Source of the DNA: Tubiluchus corallicola
Taxonomy: Eukaryota; Priapulida; Priapulimorpha; Priapulimorphida; Tubiluchidae
Direction of reading: 5' to 3'
NCBI GenBank assembly: GCA_030141605.1
Contig: JAQGDQ010000795.1
Location: 31,027 to 95,026 of the forward strand
Length of the DNA stretch: 64,000 bases
Shown here in pieces: positions 11,440 through 23,193 of this stretch. Within the stretch, counting starts at the first letter, position 1. Each line of letters opens with the position of its first letter. The notes below the pieces were generated by a model, which saw only the letters and a program-made list of their open reading frames with translations, searched no databases and was not told the DNA's origin. The position numbers and the translations under genes were made by a program.

Positions 11440-11826
11440 AGGGTGTGAGCATCGAACGAGTTTTTTAATTCAAATTTGATTCGAAGCTAAAATCATAGAT
11501 TCGAATAATTCAGCACTTCGGCCACATACGTTCGTTAGCGTTAAAATGTTTGAAACATCGTGCAATTAGCACAATTTCGCTGCAGTTTCTGTGCAAATTT
11601 TTAATAAACCAATAATAGCTTTGCTGCAGAACAAAATCAAGTAATATGCACGATCTTTGTAAGATCACTTGTTACAAGAGATTCGAAAACTTGTTCGAAA
11701 ATCTTTCAAACTCAATTCGAATGCGGTTGAAATTTGAAATACCGAAATTCGGTTCAATTCGAATTCAAAGGTCACAAATTCGACTCGATTCGAATTCGCA
11801 TTCCGGTAGAGAATGGCCACCCTTAA
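11440..11826. mobile_element. hAT-type MITE, second copy of TTCGAA family
   Basis: Ends AAGGGTGTGAGCATCGAACG and complement of GAATGGCCACCCTT, with the same TTCGAA-rich subterminal parts as 6323-6728. Target duplication is not recognisable, so this copy is older. The mirror is 21086-21472. Confidence 0.7.
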
Positions 11827-12840
11827 TACTGACAGGCATAAGTAAGAGAAATTAATTTGGAAACAGTGCTACAGAACCACAGTACTTGCACGCAGTGAAA
11901 TGTTTCAGGCTGTTTTGCAAATCTAAATGTCCAGACTGTAAAGAATGGTATAGCACAAAACAATGGCCATTGGTCACTCTGACCACTGGAACATGTAACA
12001 GGTTACGCTACTTCCAGTCATCACTTTTGACTATTATTTATATATGTACTTTGTTTATCGTTATTTTTTATCCGGTGCTTATTGATTTTCACGAACTCAA
12101 AACTTTATACCACCTAGTCTGGAATACAAAAAGGATGTCGTTAAGCGAGCTGATTAACAAAATGCATTAATGTCATTTATGTCATTAATGTACACGAATA
12201 CAGACATTTTGTTTTGCTAAAACAGTCGGCGTTAATTAAACGAGATTGGCATTATGAGGGAGAGCGTTTTGACAAGGTGAGACTGTAGTGTTTCTTCCAA
12301 GGTTAATTACAATGGCAACAAGGATGCTCTTCTGACATGACCTGATGACTTCATATGGGTCATTCTCCACAGAACGTACAATTTTTGTCCCAGGATAATT
12401 TTTTTAAATAACACGTTTCTGGTGCAGTACTGTCTCATGACTGGTAGACACCAAAGAAAGAGACTTATTCCAGTTGTATTTGTTGCCAGAAAAGTGATTT
12501 AGACACTTCTACTGAAGCTGAAATCAGTTCCTGTGAAAGTTTTTCCTATGTGCCCATTTTCAACTTTTCCATTACATTAGATTTGGCAGAAACTATCCGT
12601 TTAAAAATTAATTTGCAGTATTTTATTCTAAACAGCACACTAGAAGTGAAAATCTTCTTCCCAAATACTTTCAGAACTAGCAAATATTCGTGTTGCTTAA
12701 TTTCATGTGTCCCCGTGTTCATGTGTCATTCCTGTTACTTTGGTGGAAAAGCTGAGGCATGTGTCACTGATTGACTCAATTGTTTTAAATATTTGTTAGC
12801 AGAGAGTATATATAATAGTATATATGCTATTACACATTTA

Positions 12841-13688
12841 CAGGGTTGCCTGATGTCCCTTATATATGGGACATGTCCCATATGTGATAATTTTGTCCCC
12901 TGTTCCACACTGATATTTCAGGGATACCCATATGTCCCACATTTAGTTCATTTTCGAATTTTCTAATGAAAACATATTTTTACTACCTTTTTACGGTTCT
13001 TAGTTGTAACTTGGACAGAACAAAATCATTTTAATTTAAATTTATATTGCGTTGTCATCATACTTTTTTTAAATTTTGCATAGGCGCTGCCACCTTCAGG
13101 TGTTCTTGTTAAAATTTTTAAAGCTTTCTCTTTACTGTTTAAATTTTCATTGGCTTCTACAGTCTTAAGGAATGCATAATCTCTAAACCTGTTTTCACAT
13201 CTAACTGATTCCACCTGTAGTTTTGGTCACTTGTTTTTCTGCTTTTCATCATGACACTACTTCGCTGATTATGTAGGCATTTCAGAATAAAATCTTAAAA
13301 CTAAATTTCATTTTTTTTTTAGTTTCTTCAAACCATAACTTTATAAGTAATTACACGTTTTTCTCAGATTCTCTTGTTGAAAATAACACAATGCAAAGAG
13401 GAAACTAGAATTACTAGATGTTTACACAAAACTGACATGTTTGCTGCCAGTTTGCAACTTGGTCAGTTGCTATGGTTACCGTTTCGCTCTCCAGGCCAAA
13501 TAAATTTTTAGTTTTATTTTCCGTATTGTTTGTATTAAATTATAACTTTCAAAATTGTCCCTTACATTTTTATAATATTATAGTCTCTATTAAATAAGAA
13601 TTTTGCAATGATTTCACAAACTCAGAATTTCTTATATAATATGTATGAATAGTAGCGTGTGTCGTATTTCTAATTTTCTGACAACCCT
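12841..13688. mobile_element. Possible hAT-like element with small reading frame
   Basis: Bounded by CAGGGTTGCC and the complement of a decayed copy (GACAACCCTAT). It contains a 62-codon minus-strand frame (13026-13214) starting MESVRCENRFRDYAF, Lys-rich and preserved in the mirror (19698-19886); I do not recognise it. The presence of CCCATATGTCCCAC-like internal motifs on both sides suggests partial inverted symmetry. The mirror is 19224-20071. Confidence 0.4.
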
Positions 13689-14512
13689 ATTATATCCAGT
13701 ACGGTTTTTAAAGGTTTGATCAACTGATCAGTAATCTTATCGACTCTTTTTGGCTTTAATAGATAGATGCCCCACTTGCTTCAACTAAGCAACTTGCAAT
13801 GCCCATAATATTCCTCAGAGAAGCTCAAACTTTCATAAGTTACACCACAAAAATCCATTACATTTGTAAACTTTAAAATTCGCACAAATATGTACCATCG
13901 TACCACATGTAGCTTATTAAAAGTTGGCATAATAATTACACCCTTCTTACCTGTAACGTTTCGAGCACCTAGTCGTTAGAACAACTGAATATACATCACT
14001 ATAAAAACGTAATTATTATCCAGACGGACAAAAATCAGTCGCGTTCATTATCCAAGTGTTGTGAATGACTCGTCAGAGAAGATTAAATCTGCACAAGTTT
14101 ACAGAGTAGTACGTTGTTAAACGCTTGTTTACGAGGTGGCAAGAACACGTCATGCAGTGGCTAAACGGAAGTGCAGGACGCTTCGACAATTCAGTTGTAC
14201 AAGACGCGTCCTAGTATAGAATTAGGGTCAAAATAGTCTCGACGTTCAATTCTTATCTCGAATGTAAACCAATACATATTCACCGGGAAATTACGCTCGC
14301 TACTATCATATGTAAATAAGCGGTTCTACCCAAGTCACGTAGCAGAAGAGTATTGCACTGTATCTTGTTTTAATGCTACCCAAGAGGCATTCGTGATCTG
14401 TACACGCGCTTGTAACCTTTCACAAATCACCTCTAGGTTGTAGACCTGTAGGTAGATTTTGCTGTATGTATACTAATTTTATAGTATGAACTCACCGATT
14501 TGTAGGTTGACT
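13689..14512 (-). promoter_or_regulatory. Non-repetitive inner flank, candidate 5' region of left Syk copy
   Basis: The one stretch of the arm free of recognisable transposons. On the minus strand it carries a strong splice donor (CAG followed by GTAAGAAG at the mirror of 18962, i.e. about 13950), about 4 kb upstream of the start-codon exon, which itself begins with an acceptor. A non-coding first exon is therefore expected near here. No convincing TATA/Inr spacing was found. Confidence 0.3.
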
Positions 14513-16498
14513 CTGCTGTTCAGGTACACGTGGGACAAGCCATTTAACCTCTCTACCCAGTTCTGCTGTTCAGGTACACGTGGGTCAAGCCATTTAACCT
14601 CTCTACCCCAGTTCTGCTGTTCAGGTACACATGGGCCAAGTCATTTAACCTCTCTATCCCAGTTCTGCTGTTCAGGTACACGTGGGGCAAGTCATTTAAG
14701 CTCTCTACCCCAGTTCTGCTGTTTAGGTACATGTGGGTCAAGTCATTTAACCTCTCTACCCCAGTTCTGCTGTTCAGGTACACGTGGGACAAGCCATTTA
14801 ACCTCTCTACCCCAGTTCTGCTGTTCAGGTACATGTGGGTCGTCATTTAACCTCTCTACCCCAGTTCTGCTGTTCAGGTACACGTGGGTCAAGCCATTTA
14901 ACCTCTCTACCCCAGTTCTGCTGTTCAGGTACACGTGGGACAAGTCATTTAACCTCTCTATCCCAGTTCTGCTGTTCAGGTACACGTGGGCCAAGTCATT
15001 TAACCTCTCTACCCCAGTTCTGCTGTTCAGGTACACGTGGGCCAAGTCATTTAACCTCTCTATCCCAGTTCTGCTGTTCAGGTACACGTGGGCCAAGCCA
15101 TTTAACCTCTCTACCCAGTTCTGCTGTTCAGGTACACGTGGGTCAAGTCATTTAACCTCTGTACCCCAGTTCTGCTGTTCAGGTACACGTGGGTCAAGCC
15201 ATTTAACCTCTATCCCAGTTCTGCTGTTCATGTACACATGGGACAAGTCATTTAAGCTCTCTACGCCAGTTCTGCTGTTCAGGTACACGTGGGTCAAGCC
15301 ATTTAACCTCTCTACCCCAGTTCTGCTGTTCAGGTACACGTGGGACAAGCCATTTAACCTCTCTACCCCAGTTCTGCTGTTCATACATGAGTCATTTAAC
15401 CTCTCTACCCCAGTTCTGCTGTTCAGGTACACGTGGGAGAAGCCATTTAACCTCTCTACCCCAGTTCTGCTGTTCAGGTACACGTGGGCAAGCCATTTAA
15501 CCTCTCTACCCAGTTCTGCTGTTCAGGTACATGGGGCGTCATTTCCTCTCACCCCAGTTCTGCTGTTCAGGTACATGGGCAAGCCATTTATCTCTACCCC
15601 AGTTCTGCTGTTCAGGTACATTGGGCTTTAACCTCTCTACCCCAGTTCTGCTGTTCAGGTACACGTGGGACAAGTCATTTAACCTCTCTACCCCAGTTCT
15701 GCTGTTCAGGTACATGTGGGTCGTCATTTAACCTCTCTACCCCAGTTCTGCTGTTCAGGTACACATGGGACAAGTCGTTTAACCTCTCTACCCCAGTTCT
15801 GCTGTTCAGGTACACGTGGGAGAAGCCATTTAACCCCTCTATCCCAGTTCTGCTGTTCAGGTACACGTGGGACAAGTCATTTAACCTCTCTACCCCAGTT
15901 CTGCTGTTCAGGTACACGTGGGTCAAGTCATTTAACCTCTCTACCCCAGTTCTGCTGTTCAGGTACACGTGGGACAAGCCATTTAACCTCTCTACCCCAG
16001 TTCTGCTGTTCAGGTACACGTGGGCCAAGTCATTTAACCTCTCTACCCCAGTTCTGCTGTTCAGGTACACGTGGGACAAGCCATTTAAGCTCTCTACCCC
16101 AGTTCTGCTGTTCAGGTACACGTGGGTCAAGTCATTTAACCTCTCTACCCAGTTCTGCTGTTCAGGTACACGTGGGACAAGTCATTTAACCTCTCTACCC
16201 CAGTTCTGCTGTTCAGGTACACGTGGGTCAAGTCATTTAACCTCTCTACCCCAGTTCTGCTGTTCAGGTACACGTGGGACAAGCCATTTAACCTCTCTAC
16301 CCCAGTTCTGCTGTTCAGGTACATGTGGGTCAAGTCATTTAACCTCTCTACCCCAGTTCTGCTGTTCAGGTACATGTGGGCCAAGTCATTTAACCTCTCT
16401 ACCCCAGTTCTGCTGTTCAGGTACACGTGGGACAAGTCATTTAACCTCTGTACCCCAGTTCTGCTGTTCAAGTACACGTGGGCCAAGTCATTTAACCT
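14513..16498. repeat. 51-bp tandem array, about 39 units, palindrome spacer
   Basis: The unit includes TTCTGCTGTTCAGGTACACG then TGGGNCAAG(T/C)CATTTAACC and CTCTCTACCCCAG. Units are 51 bp (17 codons), some shortened by 1-5 bp between 15480 and 15640. Because 51 is divisible by three, several frames stay open for up to 381 codons on both strands; these are not genes. Most units carry the palindromic E-box core CACGTG (variants CATGTG, CACATG). The array starts exactly where the left arm ends. Confidence 0.95.
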
Positions 16499-17154
16499 GT
16501 TTTCGTTTTCAACAGACGTAGGCAGAGAATGGTGTGTGGCTTCTGGTGTGCTTGTAGACACTGGAATGATGACACCAATTGACAACAGTGAATATAATAT
16601 AGGAAACTGTTGTTTGTTAAATACTTTCAGAAGCTCTCATCAAAGAAGCATATACATGGTATTTTAAAAGTTTAACCCCAAAAAAGCATTTGAAAGAGAA
16701 AATATAACAAATAGAAATGCCAGAACATTAAATCAAATGTCGTTTATTCGTTAATTCATCAATTGTTCAATACGATCCATCAGACAGCTAGGAATGATAC
16801 AAAACGTGCATAATTTTTTTAAAATTTCAATGAATGGGGAACCCAGGCTGCCACCCCTGGACTCTGCTTGTTCCCAAATCGTAACTGAGCTTTTCTAACA
16901 GGAATTGTTGAATATTGATGAAATATATTTGTTTATACGGTATTTGTTTATGTTTAACTCTTGTATTTATTTTATATCTTTAACATCACAAAAGTAGCAA
17001 ATAATGCAGTACAACTTTTAATATATGAACTTTAATTACTGTTTATATAATGGAGTAAACCTATTAAGTATTTGCTTAAAATTGGTTTTATAGCAGTGAA
17101 TAAAACTAATTTTCACAACAAAAACTCATCATAACGATGAAGTAAGCCTGCAAC

Positions 17155-17200
<46 letters not shown>

Positions 17201-17795
17201 CAGTACAACTTTTAATATATGAACTTTAATTACTGTTATACTAATGGAGTAAACCTATTAAGTATTTTCTTAAAATTGGTTTTATTTGGCACTGAAAATA
17301 CCACGTGTTTATAGATCAAGCAGCACACATTGGGTTAACAATAATATTACTATTATAATTATAATTACTATTTTTATTACTTTTATTGTTGTTATTATTA
17401 TTATTAGTATTATTATTACTATTATTATTATTATCATCATCATTGTTATTATTATTATTATTTTGATGTTGAGATTAATAGAAGCAAGTGACTTTACAGA
17501 ATAATTGTAAATTTAATAATTAAAGTCAGTGTGATAATAAATAAATATATTTTTGGTTTGTTTCATTTTTGACTTTTAAGTCTATTATTCTTTCGGCACT
17601 GAAAATACCACGTGTTTATAGATCAAACAGCACACTTTGGGTTAATATTTTGCAGTGCAAGCGAAATTAAAACGTTTTTATAGTTGAAACAACACAACTT
17701 TATTAAAGCTTTTAACTATGTAAAGTAAAAATTTTAATAAAGTTTGGTTGTTTTAACTATAAATGTTTTAAGTGCCTGAAATAAAACAACTTTAT
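16499..17795. other. AT-rich spacer with two direct duplications and (TTA)n
   Basis: No gene recognised. Two segments occur twice in direct orientation: one containing TATATGAACTTTAATTACTG (about 17010-17090 and 17208-17290) and one containing GAAAATACCACGTGTTTATA (17290-17342 and 17597-17649). Runs of (AAT)n at 17154-17200 and (TTA/ATT)n at 17340-17465 lie between them. The open frame at 17286-17504 is the Ile-rich by-product of the latter. Confidence 0.7.
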
Positions 17796-18262
17796 TTGGA
17801 TTATTACGTGATTTTGTGATTGCTACTTTTGACAAAACGAAGCGGAAACTTCTACAAGCAAATCATAAAGCTGAAATCGATGTATTTCAAAGGCGAAATT
17901 ACAGAAACATTTTGGGTATTAGATGGCCAAAGAAAATTTCAAACAAAGATCTATATGAAAAAATAAAAGAAGAACCCTGGAGGCCGTTTAAGATGGATTG
18001 GGCATATTGTTAGAGTACCTGATGATATTCCAGTGAAGACAGCTCTTGAACAAGCCATGGAACCGGCTAAAAAACCTGCAGGAGGACAAATGTTAACATA
18101 TTTAAATTTTGCACAGAAAGATTTAAACACTTCAGCATTGATCCTTAGAAACAAATGCACCTGGGACATTGCGACGAGCAGGGAGTCCTGGCATGGGGAG
18201 GTGAGCAGAATCATGTCACTGGGACGTATGATTCAGTGGAAGATGATGTACAAGCGCTAGTC
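17796..18262 (+). pseudogene. Non-LTR retrotransposon, C-terminal end of reverse transcriptase protein, broken
   Basis: Two frames joined by a frameshift near 18000 encode the C-terminal tail typical of RTE/CR1-like elements: FQRRNYRNILGI, a KISNKDLYEKI segment, then (other frame) RWIGHIVRVPDDIPVKTALE, a Pro/Gly-rich link, and a DIATSRESWHGEVSRIM end matching the usual '...A.DR..WR..' close. The polymerase domain itself is missing. It lies in the single-copy spacer between the palindrome arms. Confidence 0.65.
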
Positions 18263-18344
18263 TCTTTTACTACTCGATAACAAACATTTTTAGCTACGCT
18301 TCGTCAAACTTGGAAAATGTTAAAAAACTTTTTGGGTTGAGACG

Positions 18345-18460
18345 CCTGGTGACTACAGTTCGGTGAGTTCATACTGTAAAATTTGTGTACAAACAGCAAA
18401 GTCAACCTACAAATCGGTGAGTTCATACTATAAAATTAGTATACATACAGCAAAATCTAC
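18345..18460. repeat. About 54-bp direct duplication at the inner end of the right arm
   Basis: Two neighbouring units beginning CGGTGAGTTCATACT (at 18361 and 18415) and continuing through GTGTACAAACAGCAAAGTC or its diverged version. The second unit belongs to the arm; the first lies largely in the spacer. The left arm has only the arm unit and then enters the 51-bp array, whose CTGCTGTTCAGGTACAC resembles the complement of the unit's GTGTACAAACAGC part. Confidence 0.6.
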
Positions 18461-18961
18461 CTACAGGTCTACAACCTAGAGGTGATTTGTGAAAGGTTAC
18501 AAGCGCGTGTACAGATCACGAATGCCTCTTGGGTAGCATTAAAACAAGATACAGTGCAATACTCTTCTGCTACGTGACTTGGGTAGAACCGCTTATTTAC
18601 ATATGATAGTAGCGAGCGTAATTTCCCGGTGAATATGTATTGGTTTACATTCGAGATAAGAATTGAACGTCGAGACTATTTTGACCCTAATTCTATACTA
18701 GGACGCGTCTTGTACAACTGAATTGTCGAAGCGTCCTGCACTTCCGTTTAGCCACTGCATGACGTGTTCTTGCCACCTCGTAAACAAGCGTTTAACAACG
18801 TACTACTCTGTAAACTTGTGCAGATTTAATCTTCTCTGACGAGTCATTCACAACACTTGGATAATGAACGCGACTGATTTTTGTCCGTCTGGATAATAAT
18901 TACGTTTTTATAGTGATGTATATTCAGTTGTTCTAACGACTAGGTGCTCGAAACGTTACAG
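18410..18961 (+). promoter_or_regulatory. Candidate promoter and non-coding first exon of Syk
   Basis: The start-codon exon at 22995 begins with an acceptor, so a 5' untranslated exon must exist upstream. The best donor in the 5' flank is CAG|GTAAGAAG at 18962, in non-repetitive DNA of higher complexity than its surroundings. An arthropod-type initiator TCAGTTG (18924) and a TTTATAG (18907) lie just before it, but only about 17 bases apart instead of about 30, so neither is firm. This is inference from splice signals only. Confidence 0.3.
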
Positions 18962-21510
18962 GTAAGAAGGGTGTAATTATTATGCCAACTTTTAATAAGC
19001 TACATGTGGTACGATGGTACATATTTGTGCGAATTTTAAAGTTTACAAATGTAATGGATTTTTGTGGTGTAACTTATGAAAGTTTGAGCTTCTCTGAGGA
19101 ATATTATGGGCATTGCAAGTTGCTTAGTTGAAGCAAGTGGGGCATCTATCTATTAAAGCCAAAAAGAGTCGATAAGATTACTGATCAGTTGATCAAACCT
19201 TTAAAAACCGTACTGGATATAATAGGGTTGTCAGAAAATTAGAAATACGACACACGCTACTATTCATACATATTATATAAGAAATTCTGAGTTTGTGAAA
19301 TCATTGCAAAATTCTTATTTAATAGAGACTATAATATTATAAAAATGTAAGGGACAATTTTGAAAGTTATAATTTAATACAAACAATACGGAAAATAAAA
19401 CTAAAAATTTATTTGGCCTGGAGAGCGAAACGGTAACCATAGCAACTGACCAAGTTGCAAACTGGCAGCAAACATGTCAGTTTTGTGTAAACATCTAGTA
19501 ATTCTAGTTTCCTCTTTGCATTGTGTTATTTTCAACAAGAGAATCTGAGAAAAACGTGTAATTACTTATAAAGTTATGGTTTGAAGAAACTAAAAAAAAA
19601 ATGAAATTTAGTTTTAAGATTTTATTCTGAAATGCCTACATAATCAGCGAAGTAGTGTCATGATGAAAAGCAGAAAAACAAGTGACCAAAACTACAGGTG
19701 GAATCAGTTAGATGTGAAAACAGGTTTAGAGATTATGCATTCCTTAAGACTGTAGAAGCCAATGAAAATTTAAACAGTAAAGAGAAAGCTTTAAAAATTT
19801 TAACAAGAACACCTGAAGGTGGCAGCGCCTATGCAAAATTTAAAAAAAGTATGATGACAACGCAATATAAATTTAAATTAAAATGATTTTGTTCTGTCCA
19901 AGTTACAACTAAGAACCGTAAAAAGGTAGTAAAAATATGTTTTCATTAGAAAATTCGAAAATGAACTAAATGTGGGACATATGGGTATCCCTGAAATATC
20001 AGTGTGGAACAGGGGACAAAATTATCACATATGGGACATGTCCCATATATAAGGGACATCAGGCAACCCTGTAAATGTGTAATAGTATATATACTATTAT
20101 ATATACTCTCTGCTAACAAATATTTAAAACAATTGAGTCAATCAGTGACACATGCCTCAGCTTTTCCACTAAAGTAACAGGAATGACACATGAACACGGG
20201 GACACATGAAATTAAGCAACACGAATATTTGCTAGTTCTGAAAGTATTTGGGAAGAAGATTTTCACTTCTAGTGTGCTGTTTAGAATAAAATACTGCAAA
20301 TTAATTTTTAAACGGATAGTTTCTGCCAAATCTAATGTAATGGAAAAGTTGAAAATGGGCACATAGGAAAAACTTTCACAGGAACTGATTTCAGCTTCAG
20401 TAGAAGTGTCTAAATCACTTTTCTGGCAACAAATACAACTGGAATAAGTCTCTTTCTTTGGTGTCTACCAGTCATGAGACAGTACTGCACCAGAAACGTG
20501 TTATTTAAAAAAATTATCCTGGGACAAAAATTGTACGTTCTGTGGAGAATGACCCATATGAAGTCATCAGGTCATGTCAGAAGAGCATCCTTGTTGCCAT
20601 TGTAATTAACCTTGGAAGAAACACTACAGTCTCACCTTGTCAAAACGCTCTCCCTCATAATGCCAATCTCGTTTAATTAACGCCGACTGTTTTAGCAAAA
20701 CAAAATGTCTGTATTCGTGTACATTAATGACATAAATGACATTAATGCATTTTGTTAATCAGCTCGCTTAACGACATCCTTTTTGTATTCCAGACTAGGT
20801 GGTATAAAGTTTTGAGTTCGTGAAAATCAATAAGCACCGGATAAAAAATAACGATAAACAAAGTACATATATAAATAATAGTCAAAAGTGATGACTGGAA
20901 GTAGCGTAACCTGTTACATGTTCCAGTGGTCAGAGTGACCAATGGCCATTGTTTTGTGCTATACCATTCTTTACAGTCTGGACATTTAGATTTGCAAAAC
21001 AGCCTGAAACATTTCACTGCGTGCAAGTACTGTGGTTCTGTAGCACTGTTTCCAAATTAATTTCTCTTACTTATGCCTGTCAGTATTAAGGGTGGCCATT
21101 CTCTACCGGAATGCGAATTCGAATCGAGTCGAATTTGTGACCTTTGAATTCGAATTGAACCGAATTTCGGTATTTCAAATTTCAACCGCATTCGAATTGA
21201 GTTTGAAAGATTTTCGAACAAGTTTTCGAATCTCTTGTAACAAGTGATCTTACAAAGATCGTGCATATTACTTGATTTTGTTCTGCAGCAAAGCTATTAT
21301 TGGTTTATTAAAAATTTGCACAGAAACTGCAGCGAAATTGTGCTAATTGCACGATGTTTCAAACATTTTAACGCTAACGAACGTATGTGGCCGAAGTGCT
21401 GAATTATTCGAATCTATGATTTTAGCTTCGAATCAAATTTGAATTAAAAAACTCGTTCGATGCTCACACCCTTGTATGCATATGTGTACAAATGAGTAAA
21501 AAAATGACTA

Positions 21511-21988
21511 CAGTCAACCGTGGGTATAAGGTACTCGATCATGCGGGACACTCGCTCATAAGGGACCACCAACACCGGTCCCGATTTTTCGTAACATTTT
21601 TCATATGTAAAAATCTACGTATATAAGGTACTCGGATATAAGGGACTTTCAGTTATAAGGGACAATATCTTCAGGTCCCACGTAATAGAAACCCAGGTAA
21701 ATTATCTCGCATATAAGAGACCCTATGATCGATTTTAATCGATTTTTAACCTCAATTTTTCGCAAACTCCGTCTTCAAACAGCTCGGTTTCCGCGGTCAC
21801 CTACATCTCGCATCACTGAAGGAGCTTCCTACCTACCGTTTGCACTGAATCTGTAACAATAATCCATAAAAATATGGGAAGAGGTACAGAAAAGTACACG
21901 TCTAGATACACCCTCGATCTGACTCAACTTCGACTGTAAGGGACGGTTTTTTGCGGTCCCGGATGTCTCTTATATCCGAGGTTTACTA
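21511..21988. mobile_element. pogo-type MITE, mirror copy
   Basis: Inverse of 10924-11401 with TA at both sides; 5' flank or first intron of Syk. Confidence 0.7.
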
Positions 21989-22213
21989 TATTAATTTTTA
22001 GCAACATTAGATTATACCATTTATTTATTATTTATTAGGCACAAGAAATAAATAATAAATATATACATATACTACGACAGCTGGGTCATAAATTACACTA
22101 AAATATGCCTAATTACAAAAAACATCTACACAAACATATAACAACTGCAATCATTAAACTAATAAAATGCCTCAATTAAAGAATTAAAGCTTTAATAATA
22201 TAATAATGTTATA

Positions 22214-22829
22214 CCGTATATACTCGCATATAAGCCGAATTTAGAACTATAAAATACAATACTGAAATCAGGGGGTCGGCTTATATGCGCATGAAACAAA
22301 ACGAACACAAGGACAGACACTAATGCCAATTTTCCAGCCACACATTTTCATCGCTATCTGACACTTTATTTGGTTGTGTGTCACAAGTGGTGTATTGGAG
22401 GGGATCAGACACTCTATAAGTTTGAGACAGAGACGATGAGGGTGGTAGTGACAATGATTTTGAAGGTTTCTAATTATTTTTAAGAACGTTAAATTATAAA
22501 CAGAAATGTTATAATTTTTTGTGAATAAATAGAAAACAAAATATTTTCTTCTTTATTCATATCAAAATGTATAATTTCTTCTATTTCTTCTAGTGTGTAA
22601 CATAAAAGTAATCATTTTACATCTTTATAGTAAAAAATTTCTATGAACCAAAAATACCCAATTAACAAAATGTGACAAAAAGGGATCAATTTTGTTGATT
22701 GGGTATGGAGTAAAATTAGACAAGTTGATGGTCGGCTTATATACGGGTTTTTGCAAAAACTGGCCATTTTAAAGCAGTTTTAGGGGGACGGCTTATATGC
22801 GATGTAGGCTTATATGCGAGTATATACGG
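22214..22829. mobile_element. pogo-type MITE, mirror copy
   Basis: Inverse of 10083-10698, about 165 bp upstream of the exon that carries the Syk start codon. Confidence 0.8.
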
Positions 22830-22994
22830 TAGTTATAATTGGCTTTAATAATATAATAATGTTATAGTTATAATTGGCTTTAATAATATAATAATGTTAT
22901 AATTATAATTAAAATGATTGAAGTCAACAAAACTTGACACGTTCGACTACAGGAAAAACGTGGGAGGTTTCCTAATTATTTCTCGTTTTAACAG

Positions 22995-23193
22995 GAAGAG
23001 CAACTTCCGCCATGCAGCCTCCGCCAAGAAGAGTCATCCCGCCGGAAGAGAAGACTTATTTTTTTGGAAAGAGGAGCAGGGCCGAGTCGGAACAGATACT
23101 GATAGAAAATCGGGCGGTAGACGGACTGTTTCTTCTTCGTCAGAGGCTTTTGGAATACGAACACTATGCTCTCTCCATGTGCTATGGGCATCA
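22995..23193 (+). CDS. Syk: Syk exon 1 (start codon at 23012)
   Basis: Acceptor TTTTAACAG precedes 22995; 17 untranslated bases lead to the ATG at 23012, which opens [20 protein letters not shown]. It encodes the first half of N-SH2 ([16 protein letters not shown]). Donor GTTAGT, phase 2. This start is chosen because it begins a few residues before the SH2, as in ZAP-70. Confidence 0.88.

Larger units (their letters stand above)
1..14512. repeat. Left arm of giant inverted repeat
   Basis: This arm is the reverse complement of about 18401-32925. Paired positions sum to 32912 over nearly the whole arm, for example exon 5 at 3332-3401 with 29511-29580 and exon 1 at 9719-9900 with 23012-23193. 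Outside the (CA)n block near 750 the sum shifts to about 32925 because the right copy of that microsatellite is longer. Differences seen by eye are about ten single substitutions, among them Ser/Thr codons in exon 4 and a synonymous AAT/AAC in exon 2. The arm reaches base 1, still matching, so its outer end is not in the window. The inner end is where the 51-bp array begins. Confidence 0.95.

Noticed and set aside
14486-16667. Frames of 345-381 codons on + and 97-157 on - in the spacer
   Set aside because: The 51-bp unit is 17 codons, so frames stay open on both strands automatically; no start context, splice sites or family match.
17286-17504. Ile-rich 72-codon frame resembling a membrane segment
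   Set aside because: Produced by (ATT)n repeats in the spacer.
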